From: Tridacna crocea
Lineage: Eukaryota > Mollusca > Bivalvia > Cardiida > Cardiidae
Direction: 5' to 3'
Assembly: GCA_943736015.1 (NCBI GenBank)
Contig: OX031056.1
Location: 62,523,277 to 62,587,276, forward strand
DNA: 64,000 bases
The notes under the pieces were generated by a model. That model was not told where the DNA came from. It was given only the letters and a program-made list of their open reading frames with translations, and searched no databases. Below are positions 13,001-25,000 of the stretch, piece by piece; the stretch's first letter is position 1; each line of letters starts with the position of its first letter. The translations under genes and the position numbers were made by a program.

Positions 13001-16000
13001 AGTAAGAGTTGAAAAAAGTTCAAGGGGAGGTAATTCTGCAGCAAATCGTAGCAAGGTCATGAAAATTGTATATGTACAACTTCACATATATAGGAACACT
13101 GTACCTAAATCTGAGTTTAGTACCTTAGAGAGTATTGGAGTATTTTTCCAGGCAAATTTGTGTCTATGGACAGACAGATAGGACAGACAGCTATGGGGAT
13201 TCCAGTATACCTCCTTCCACTTCGTTTTGGGGGTATAGATACTGATAGTTGAAAATTCCATTTGTGAAACATTAATCATCATCAAAATTTATGAAAAACG
13301 AACATGCTACCTGTTATGATGTATTGAGAATCCCCACTAAAAGCACAGTCCCATACCCATCTCTGGGTGTTCTCCTTTAATTCTGTATGAAGTGTCAAGT
13401 CTGCTGTCTTCCATATTTTACATGTCTGGTCTGCAAGGGTAGTGGCAAGAAGTCTGGACAAAACAAGATGTTTTTTTTTATTTCATGCTTTCCAGAAGAA
13501 TATCGAGAAATAGCAGTGAAAATATTTTTTGATATTACACAGGTATGACCAGTGAATTCATGTTCTTGTTGCCTAGGTAAATTGTGCATGTCTCACAACC
13601 AGATGGAAATATGACGTAATTTATTTACCTTACATTTCTCATGCTTGATGTAATATTGCAATGTATTGCTATGTGGGGGGGTACGCCACGGGGAATGATG
13701 GAAAAGAACTGTACTGGATTTTGAAAAAGCTCCTCCCAGAAAGGATTTAAAGCATGAAATAAAATAGATTTTTTCTTTTTTTGGTGAAAGATCGAAATTT
13801 ATTACATCTCATGCACACCATCAGTAATATTTTCACTCGTGGCTGTGCCACTTGTGAAAATATTACCATTGGTGTTCACCACTCGATGAAATAAATTTCA
13901 ATCTTTCATCGCAAAAAAACAAATATCCTCTATGTATCATTCCAGTCAACTATCAAATGATTCTTTAATAAATTAGGTGCAGGAAAACATTTTTTGAAAA
14001 AAGAATGTTACAAACATATTTCATTCAATACTCAACAAGTCTGGGCAAAACCTAATAACAAAGGAAAAACACTGCATGCTGATATTGTGTTATTTTCAAA
14101 GAAAATTCCAAGTCAAAAAAGGTACAAACTGTGTCTTAAACTATGATTGTTGTCTGTCATTGTTGAATGAGTTATCACCCTGATAATGAAAAACTTGTCA
14201 TAAATAAGAAGAAAACACATCCAGAAAAAGGATAAAATGCTGATTATCAACATTTTCTCCTTTTTCTATAATGTCTCAAAGTCTTCTTTCACAAAGTTGC
14301 AAATTTGGGATTGTTTGGTAATCTTTCTGTGCCTGTATGTATTCAACTTACGTAGAGTCTGGGCTGAAGAGACACTTGAGAGCATATCTGTTGCTCACTG
14401 AGAACTCTGATTTAGGATGTACTTGTGTTGGATCCCCACCTCGCCCTCCTGTCAGTGTCCATGTAAAACACTTACCCTGCAATTGACATACGGCTTGCTA
14501 AACACAAAAAGGGACATTTGGACATTTCCATAAAGTGATGTCTAAAATCAATCTGTGCAGTTCGCACAGACTAATCAGACACAACACTTTACATCGAAAT
14601 TAGATTTTGAGCTATGGTAGATGGTGCGAAATAGAAAATTGCATAAAAAAGGAAAGTGTCTTTCAGATCAGCCTGCGTGGAATGCGCAGGCTGATCCGAA
14701 ATAGCACTTTACACAGATGTCCGAATGCCCCTTTTCATGTGTTGCATGCCATATAATGATGAGAAATAAACATCTTCTGTTAAGTTATTCTAAGTAGTAG
14801 AAGCATGACTAAACGATATCGTAAACCAGAAAATGGTTTTGCGAATTTAGATTGGTGCCTTTCATGGCCGGATCTGATCTGTAAAAGTAACAAGCCGCGA
14901 ATCATTCACTTGTCAAAAAAAACATGACTTTCAGTCACTATGAGAAATATTTCTTTAACAAAATTACAAGAACATGTGTATCCATATGCCTATTTTGTAC
15001 TGCTCTAGTGAAACATCTTTTTTTTTTAAATTGAGTGTCAGTAAACAGTTTTTTCCTTTTACTTTACAAGTTCAAATCACATAAAGTTTGCAAAATGACA
15101 ATTGTGTAAATATGTGAAATAAAAAATTGTTTGATATACTGAGAGAGTATGCATTTCCTTCCAGGCGTGTTTTGTTTTGTCGGATCTGCGGCCTCCTTAA
15201 CCCTTTATCACACACTGACGACTTTTGACGCCCCTGGAAAAGAAACCTTTAAAAACATTCTGGAAAAAGAAGAAAATGCTAATAAACAAGCATTTTCTCC
15301 TTTTCCCGCAATGTTTTTTACCCCATCAAAGAAAAATTACACCATTTGAGCCACAATTAAACTGTCGTCTGCAATCGCTTTCAATTTGGACAGGGCTAAC
15401 ATTTTGTCGTCTGGTAAAGGGTTAAGTCTGCAAAAGGAAAGCGCCACGTAAATACTCTGGTGTGTGAAAACGTGAACATTTTTTGACATAACATTTCCTG
15501 GTACACAGTAATCTTCGGGACTTTGAACTGATAGAGTTGGTAGATTGATTGGTAGAATGGAGAAATAGTGTTTTATGCCCATTCAATGCTTAATCCTTTA
15601 CCGCACAATAACTACTTTTAACGCCCCCCTGAAAAAGAAGGCTTTTGAAAACATTGTGGGAAAAGGAGAAAATGCTGGCTACCCACATTTCCTCACAATG
15701 TTTTCTACCCTATCAAAGAAAAATCATTTCTTATAGGCCATGTTAAAACTGTTATCTACAAATGCTTAAAATTTTCGACAGATCTAACATTCTATCACTA
15801 GGTAAAGGGTTAACTAAATTTTTACCAAACAACAAAATTACAGACTCGTCCAAATTGAAAGTACAGTATGTGCAGGAAACAAAATTAATATGACTCAAAA
15901 TTTTAAGTTTGTTTTGGAACGGATAGAAAACGTTGTGGTAAAAACGAGAAAATACTGGTTACCACTTATAATCCACCACTATTTCCTGATAAATAACTTA

Positions 16001-19000
16001 CCTTATTATTCACTGCTGCCATCATTGTTCCCATCGAGTCAATACTGATAGACTGAATGGAGCAGTCAGGCTCTAGAATCTGTGAATAGATCAAGGGAAG
16101 GGAAAACTAGAATTTTCAAAGAAGGTGACCTGAAACCATGTCAAATGATGTGTTTGAATTGGAGCTTAAATGCTTTAACCAGTTTAATGCCATTTTTATA
16201 TCTTCGGTCTTATCATGGCAGTCAGTGATGCATCCATGTGTTTCCTGGCTTTCTGACACCAGTATCTCTTAACTTTCTTTCCAAAGCCACTGACTGCTTT
16301 TCTCATATGCATCAGAGGTGAGGGGTAAAAAATCTCTGGAAAGAAGGTTCGCTAAGGCTGGGTATTGAACCCACACTTTTTTCCAAAGATGTTTTCTAGC
16401 CTATTAACCGTTTCCAAAACAATCCCTGGTTTTTACAGGTCGAGAATATTAGCCATTTGAAAACATTGTGGGAAAAGGAGAAAATGCTGGTAACCAGCAT
16501 TTTCTCCTTTTCCCACAATGTTTTCTACCCTATCATAGACAGAAATCATCTTTTCAGCAAGAGTTGAATTGTCATCTGCAAATGCTTTCAATTTGGTCTA
16601 GTTCAAAAGTTTGTCGCTTGGGAAAGGGTTAAGGTCAAATTTGTCATTTGAACCATATATAATCCATTGAGTTCAAATGCTTTCATTTTGAATCAGTCCA
16701 AAATTCAATGATTTGGTAAAGAATTAATGAACAGGATTTTCTTTATCCTGAATCTACACTGTTATGTAAGAAGTTAAAGCTTACCAACTGTTCATTTTTG
16801 TCAGATTTCAAATCCCAGATATGTATTGAACCATTCTGGTCCCCAATAAATAACTCTCCCTGAAAATAAAAAGATGTAAGAAAAATAGTGTTACTTATTT
16901 ACAAGACTAAAAAGCTTTTTACCTGTAGATACTGCTGATCAAATTAGGACTACTGTACACTGTTTTAACCCTATACAACCTAATGACAACTTTTAAAGAC
17001 CCTTAGGAAGAAGCCTTATGAAAACATTATTGGAATAGGAGAAAATGCTGGTAACCATGCTCCTTTTCCAACAATATTTTCCATCCTTTCAGAAACAAAT
17101 TGAACTATTTAACAATTGAATTGAACTATCTAATCTGCAAATGCTTTGAATTTGGACTGGTCTGAAACTTCCTTTTGTGGTAATGAGTTAAAAACATTCA
17201 TGGCAATGAATGGCCAAAAAAAGATATGTGGGGCACCATAGAAAAAAGGGGTTTTATCTATATTGTAAATACATCAAACATGTACCACCCAAGTCACCAT
17301 ATGATCATAATTCCATTAACCCATTACCACATGAGAAAAATTTAGACTGGTGCAAATTGCAAGCATTTGCAGAAGACAAATAAGACGTGACTAAAAAAAG
17401 AAATTTGTTTTGGGAAGGGTAGAAAACACTGTGGGAAAAGGAGAAAATGCTGGTTACCAGCATTTTCTCCTTTTCCCACAGTGTTTTCAAAAGGCTTCTT
17501 TCTCAGGGTCGTGAAAAGTCGGGATTGTGTGGTAAAGAGTTAACTCTTATTTTGTCTAACAACAACCTTAACAATGCAGTAGAATGGTACTTCAACAAGC
17601 AGAAATTTATAGAAAGGAAAAGGCTTAGATCCAGGTAAGTCTGTAAAAAATGTGCAGGCTGACCTGCATCTATACTTTTTGCAGATGCATGAAACCCCCT
17701 TTTCAAAGAGCATATTTACAGGATGGAATGGCCTAACAAATACATAATAATGTTCATTTTGCTTTGATTGCATAACAGTTTTGAGGGTTAAAAGGTCAAC
17801 TTACACAACCTATCTTTTTATACCTGCTGCAACATAATTATGTGCTAGAATACATCATGTAAACCATGTCTTAACCCTTTACCCCATAAGGCATTTCTAT
17901 GGTATCTCTAATAGACCCTAAATAACAGAAGCCGTTTCTTATGTGTATATGACACCTTTTGATAGCAAAGAAAACATTGTGGCAAAAATATTGCTCGCGA
18001 CGAGCAATTTCACCTTTTGCCACGTTGTTTTCCAAAGGTTCCTGCAAGAAATGCGCAATGAGTATCTATGGTGTACAGGGTTACTTGGGGATTTGCTAAC
18101 AGACTTGTCAAGCACTGGAAACAGATCGTATTCCAATTTGAATTTCAAATCAGAGCCCAGTATGCCAGATGCCAGCCCTTTAACCCATTACAACACAACC
18201 CCTACTTTTGATGACCCTCAGGAAGAAGCCTTTAGAAAACATTGAAGGAAAAGGAGAAAATGCTGGTAACCTGCATTTTCTTCCCTTCCCACAATGTTTT
18301 CTACCTTCACAAACAAATTTCAAATTTTCAGTCACTTTAATTTTGTCATCTGCAAATGCCTTCAAATTGGACAAACCTAAAATTTTGTGGTTTGGTGTTG
18401 AGTTAACTTAATAGTAATTATAACTATAGTGGTCTGGCTATTGTCTGATAAAGATTTAACTCTTCAACAATGACAGTGGGAAAACATTACAAGCATTTCT
18501 TGTTTTCCAACAATGCTTTCTGTCTTTTCAAAGACAATTTACATAAATATAGCATCATTTAATTTTTCATCAGCAAATGCTTTCAATTTTGGCATGATCA
18601 ACCCATTACCACACAATCCCTACTTTTGACAACCCTGAGAAAGAAGCCTTTAGAAAACATTGTGGGAAAAGGAGGAAAATGCTGGTAACCAGCATTTTCT
18701 CCTTTTCCCACAATGTTTTTTACTCTTCACAAAACAAATTTCAAATTTTCTGTCACTTTCATTTTGTTGTCTGCAAATGCTTTCGATCTGGACAAACCTA
18801 AAATTTTGTCGTTTGGTAATGAGTTAAGAAACGTCAGCTTATGAAAGCTCATACATCAAATTACATAATTATATTAGTTTTATTCCTTGAGATGAAAAAC
18901 ACCCACTGAAGATGTAAATTATTGACTTAATACAAGGCACATCTGGCAAATATACATGTTCAGTGTAAATGCAAAAGACAGATAAGCTTAAAATCAACCC

Positions 19001-22000
19001 CACCTTATCAAACCTTTGACAAACAGAAAATTTACCAACAGCGAAAAGTTTTGGATTAGATCAAGATGCGCGGACTGCACAGGTACTGTGCTGGATTGAT
19101 ACTTTTAGCAGATGCATTAACCCTTTACCAAACAATTCCTGGTTTTTATGACCCTGAGAAAAGAAGAGGCTTTTGAAAACAAAATGCTGACCACCACAGC
19201 ATTTTCTCCTTTTCACACACTGCTTCCTACCCTGCTGGAAACAAATTTCAATTTTTGAGTTTTGTTTTGTTGTCTGCAAATGCTTTCTATTTGGACCAAT
19301 CTAAAATTTTGTTATTTGGTAAAGAGTTAAGCCCTCTTTTCACAGAGCATGGCTCAAATGTATATTTCTTGAGAGAGAGAGAGAGACAGACAGAGGGATG
19401 TCTTGACATACAGTGAAAATTAGCCTTTAGTGCACATACTGTTAGTTTGAAAGATTAATTATATTCTGTATCAGGTTAATGGTAAAAATGGTAATAGAAG
19501 GGACGTAACATGTCTGTTGTATCAATTATTTATCTTTAAAATGTATTTTCCTGTATCACCGGCCAGTGGCCTTGACAATTTTAAATATAGTCATTGTCAT
19601 TGATGGTTGACCTAGCCTGTTTGATATATTGATAGAACATTGATAGGAAGGGGTTTGTATCGGATATGGTAGATTGCATTCCTTTTTGTGGAGAAAATAC
19701 TGGGTAACTTGCGTTTTCTCCTTTTCTCATGTGATTTTCAAGAGTCTTCTTCTTTAGGATCATTACAACTAGGTTTTGTGTGAACATGTCAAAAGGTGCA
19801 ATTTTTAAATGTCAAAACGTAACTCATTTACTCTGTATGTTTGTTTCTACATGTATTTTTTTGTATTATGGGCCAGTGGCCTTATTATTTATAATAAACA
19901 TTGTCATTGCCATTTAGGATATACAACACAGACTACTTTTCTGTCCCTTCTTAACTCTTCCAGCACCATGGGCAAGAATGGACACTTTTACAAATGGTAC
20001 AAATCAAGATCAACCTGCACAGAGCATGCACTCTAATCATAATTATATCTGTACTGCATTCTTGTCTGGTCAACCCTGTTTGGTTGAAACCTTTATGAGT
20101 GTCTTATGATTGTTTCAGTGAACCCACTAATTTATTGTGAAAATCACATTCTAGAATTTAAATTCCCACAACAAATTTTGGTTATATGTGAGACTTCATG
20201 TAAGGTATTGCAAGGCAAAAACGGGCATTACTTGCTTATCTTGTGTAAAATGACAGGTTGCAAGTTAATTTTTGCTCTTTTTGACAATTTTTATCAAATC
20301 ACACAAAAATACCTATCCAGCAATTAACAGACATGAAAAATTGATTGATGCAAAAAAAACAAAAAAAAACAGGGAAACCCATGACACAAAAAAAAGTCTC
20401 TCTGACATTATCCAATCAGAGTTGCTTCTGACTGCATTTTCAGCTTCTTTAATAATTTACAGAAGTAAATTTTCACAAATATCTAAATGTAACAGATGTT
20501 TTTTTTTTCTTGCAAATCATCAATATGGATTGCTTTAGCTCTAGCTAGGGACTAATACTGTCATACCCTCAAATATAAAATCTTACCCCCAGATTTACCC
20601 CTAAGTGTACCCTTGAAATAAAAGGCTAGTGAGAACACTGTTGTATTTTCTGCTATCAAAAAAAGTTGAGTTTATAAATTTGGCGCTAAAAGGTTTAAAT
20701 TTGTAAGATATCACAGTAGATTTCTATTTATGATTGAGATTCCATCTGATACAGTCATACATTGTCTTACATACCTGATTTGGGTGTAAGCATATACAGT
20801 TCACAGGAGCATTTGCTTGGAAAATTCTTTGACATTGTAAGTTTCTTGACCTGCAAGTAAAATAAACTATGTTTGGTTAACACCGAGATAGGTATTCTAA
20901 ATTTAACTCTTTATCCCATAAGGTATTTCTATGGTATCTGTAATTGACCCTAAATAACAGCAAGGATGAAGCCGTTTTTATGGATATATGACCCCTTTTG
21001 ATAGCATAAAAAACATTGTGACAAAAGGTGAAATTGCTCGTCACAAGCAATTTCACCTTTTGCCACAATGTTTTCCAAAGGCTCCTACAAGCAATGCATA
21101 GAAATGAGTATCTATGGAGTAAAGGGTTAAATAAAACTCTTCTTTCTATCGTGGTTTATCGTTCATTCTAACATGACATTTGAATTTGGCTCCATAAGTA
21201 CAGTGCAACGAAAGCATGGTGAAAATCTAGGTTATTCTATGTAGAGTGACATCATTCCATGTAGAGTGATGTAATTATGTATAAAGTAAGTAAGTAGATT
21301 ATTCAACAAAATATAATCTACATCCGCATTTTCACTCTAGGTATGAACTTGTTTTTCTTTGATTAAGTTAGTTTAGTTTAAACATATTTATTTTACATCA
21401 ATTGAGAAACAAGTTCTTACAACTTATACTAATCTCTCTTGATTCTGCTTCCTGGGAACTACACCAGTACTCAAGCCGAATGTGTGGGCCAATGAAAAAT
21501 CCCAAAGTTGACACCCGCTCCTGGTATCTATCTCAGGACCTTTATATTATGAGGTCGAGCCTCTACCTGACGACCACGGACACCAGAGTTTGTTATGTAC
21601 AGTTAGAATCGAAATAATCTTTTTTCTACCATGGTTTATCATTCAATAAACCATGTGATTTATAAGGCACAATGAATAAATCACTTTGGCTATTGCATTT
21701 GTGGATTATTTAGTGTGCCTCATAATCACAACTGTGGTTTATTGAACAATAAACCACGATAAAAAGAAGATTATTTCTTAAATAAACCACAGTAGTGAGT
21801 TAAGAGGCAAAATCAATAATCCACGAGGGCAATAGTCTGCAACTACGTTAGCAACAATTGATATCTTACCTCAGGTCCCATATTCTTGCAGAGTTATCTT
21901 CTCCTCCACTGTACATCCATTTACCATCTCCATGAAAGCCCACTGCTGTCACATTCTTTGATATACCATCGTAATTAATCACAGGATTTGGATTGTTTGA

Positions 22001-25000
22001 CTTCAGATCATACATTCGTATATGTTGATAACCTGTAGTGTAATAAGTAAATTTATGTGAATTTTGTCATAGATCTCTTGAATGATAAAGTGCTGGAAAC
22101 AATGTTAGATCAGTGAACAAGACACAAAGCTACTCATTACCTCTTAACTCCGTAGATACTCATTTCTACGCATTGCTTGTAGGAGCCTTTGGAAACTTAG
22201 TGGCAAAAGGTGAAATTGCTCCTAACGAGCAATTTCACCTTTTGTCATAATGTTTTCTATGTTATCAAAAGGTGTCATATACACATAAGAAACGGCTTCA
22301 TCCTTGCTGTTATTTAGGGTTAATTAGAGATACCATAGAAATGCCTTATGGGGTAAAGGGTTAAAATGGTTGTATTTTCTTTACCATTTATCACACATTC
22401 CAGAATCTTAGCGACCCTTGACTGAGGTCCTTTGAAAACATTGCTGGAAAAGGAGAAATGCTGCTAACCAGCATTTTCTCCTTTTCCCACAATGTTTCTA
22501 CTCTATCAAAGAAAAATTTCCATCCTTTGAGCCACACTGAAATTGCCATCTGCAAATGCTTTCAAACTGGACAAATCTTTACATTTGTTGTGTTGTAAAG
22601 AGTTAACCATTTAACAAACAACAAATTTTAAAAATGCTCCATTTTGACAGCTTCTGCACATGAAAAGTCAAATGCATCTCAATTGATGAAGCTTGTTTTC
22701 TGAGGAGATAACATTGTAGAAAATGAAGAAAATGCTGGTTACCAGGCAGCCTTTTCTCCTATTCCCACAATGCTTTCAAAAGGCTTTTTCTTTAGGGTTG
22801 TTAAAATAGTTTTTGTATGGTAAAAGGTTAAAAGAGAGCTAATGCTTCTAGTCTTTTCTTGAAGCATTTTAACCCTTATAGTGCTCAATTAATAAAATAA
22901 ACATGTGTAAGTAGGAAAAAATCATTCTGAAAAGTTGCTGTACCAAGAATTTTTTGGACAGAATATGTGATGAAATAGTAGACAGGGTAGATACGTACAA
23001 GATCAGACTGCACATTCTGTGCTGTCTGAGCTTGATCTATACTGTCCACAAAAACAAGTTAAGTTTGTTCAAGCTCTTTACGGTGTAGAATAGAATTACC
23101 CAAAGATGTTTGAGGAGAGCATACCTCCACTATTTAAGTTAAAAATTCACATAATTTTGTACAGAAATGTCTTATCTGGCCTTATAGACACAGAAAGGGT
23201 TAAAAACGTTTAATACAATAATACATGTAGATTGAAATACCTGCAGCTGCAATAAGTTGTTTATCTGGAGTTATTTCTAGCGCATTCACCTGCTGTGAGA
23301 TTTCAAAGTTAAGGATATAAAGATGTAAACAATTAATAGAAAATAATATATGGCCTTCTCTCATTTTTATGTTCATTCTCGCTTCTCCATTCATGTACTA
23401 CAGCTAAAGGAATAACGCTTGTGACGTTTTGTTCCACCCATGTTCTATTTTACTCTGTCAGAAATTATGCATAACATCTTACCCTACATTGATAGTATTT
23501 TTCTATCTATTCTAATAAGTTGCAAAAATGCAACAAAAGAATGTAATTTTCACAATTTAAAAGAAAATATTTCATTAGATACATTAAAAAGCAAATGTCA
23601 ATTTTCATATAAAATCAAAATAATTTTTATGCCTAAATGGCCCTTGGGTTGTATTTACCCTTTACTATGAATAATCTAGTCCGTCTGAACTTTAATGAAA
23701 AATATTCATCATTCTTTAGTGACCAGCCTTGACAATCAATCAAATGAATGGAAAAATGAGAAAGTCGCCATACTACCCATAATGGCATGGCAGGTTTGAA
23801 AACATCTTCGGATTGAACCTTTTAACTCATTAACAAACAACAAAATTTCAGACTGGTCCACTTGAAAGCATTTGTAGACGACAAAATAAAAATGACTGAA
23901 AATTTGAAATTTGTTTTGTGAAGGGTAGAAAACATGAAAACATTGTGGGAAAAGGAGAAAATGCTGTTTACCTGCATTTTCTCCTTTACCCACAATGCTT
24001 TCTAAAGGCTTCTTTCTCAGGGTCGTCAAAAGTAGGGATTGTGTGGTAATTGGTTAATGCAAGTTGTAGTGATTTTTTTCAGTTACAAGTTCGATTCAGA
24101 TTTTATATTTTGCTTATTTAACAGAGCTCCAGATAAGAGGGAGTGATGTTTTCCTAAATCCATTATTTGTCTTCCAAACCCTATACTGTGGGTACTCATT
24201 AGAATCGTCTCATCCAGACCATTCTAAAATAAGTCCCATCAACATTGGGTTTGTTTGAGAATGATTAATATTTTCAAGTTTGAAATTAAAATCACTCCCT
24301 CTATCTGGAGCTCTGTATTACATGCAAATTTTGATGCCTAGACCTAAAATGTGCATTTTGTGAGCTTATTTATGCTTAAGTAAACAGAGAAAGGAGAAAA
24401 CAGTACATAGTGACAAATAGTATTTAGTGACAAACATGACCAACACCAAGTTATTAATGGTTTCATAGCCAAAACGGTATACAGTCATTTCGTACCATCA
24501 CCATTTCGTACCATATATCATATTACCATTTCGTACCAAAGAATTACCATTTCGTACCATGCATTGACCATTTCTTACCATAACATTACAATTTCGTACC
24601 ATAACTTACGAATTCGTACCAAGTTGATAGTTTATTTACCTAATGATTATTAAAATATATTCTTCGATGAATTTTTTAAAAAATGTTGCTTTTATAATTG
24701 CTAAAAGTTTTATAGTTGCATTTGTTGCATACTTATAATCTAAATATTCGCTAATCAATTAAAGGAAGCAATCGATGTTTGACACAGTTGATAGATAATT
24801 ACATTGTTTGGTTAATGTTTGTTACAAGATTGGTAATTACAATTTGAAAATAATTTGTTGGTGTTTGCCTTTAATTATATTTGTTACAAAAGTTAAATAG
24901 AAATGTCGAATGCAAAAAACATCATCATTGCATAAAATTTATCATCCATACATTCCAGTGTTCCCACTGTAAATTTCATTGGTGGGTTTTGTACCCCCTA

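Noticed and set aside
17305-17490. Many short frames reading [14 protein letters not shown] or [18 protein letters not shown]
   Set aside because: They are the two strands of the family A palindrome, repeated wherever a copy lies; no coding signal.
24489-24620. Regularly spaced ACCATTTCGTACC repeats, CRISPR-like at first sight
   Set aside because: Inverted counterparts at 26140-26275 and an 8-bp flanking duplication show transposon ends.
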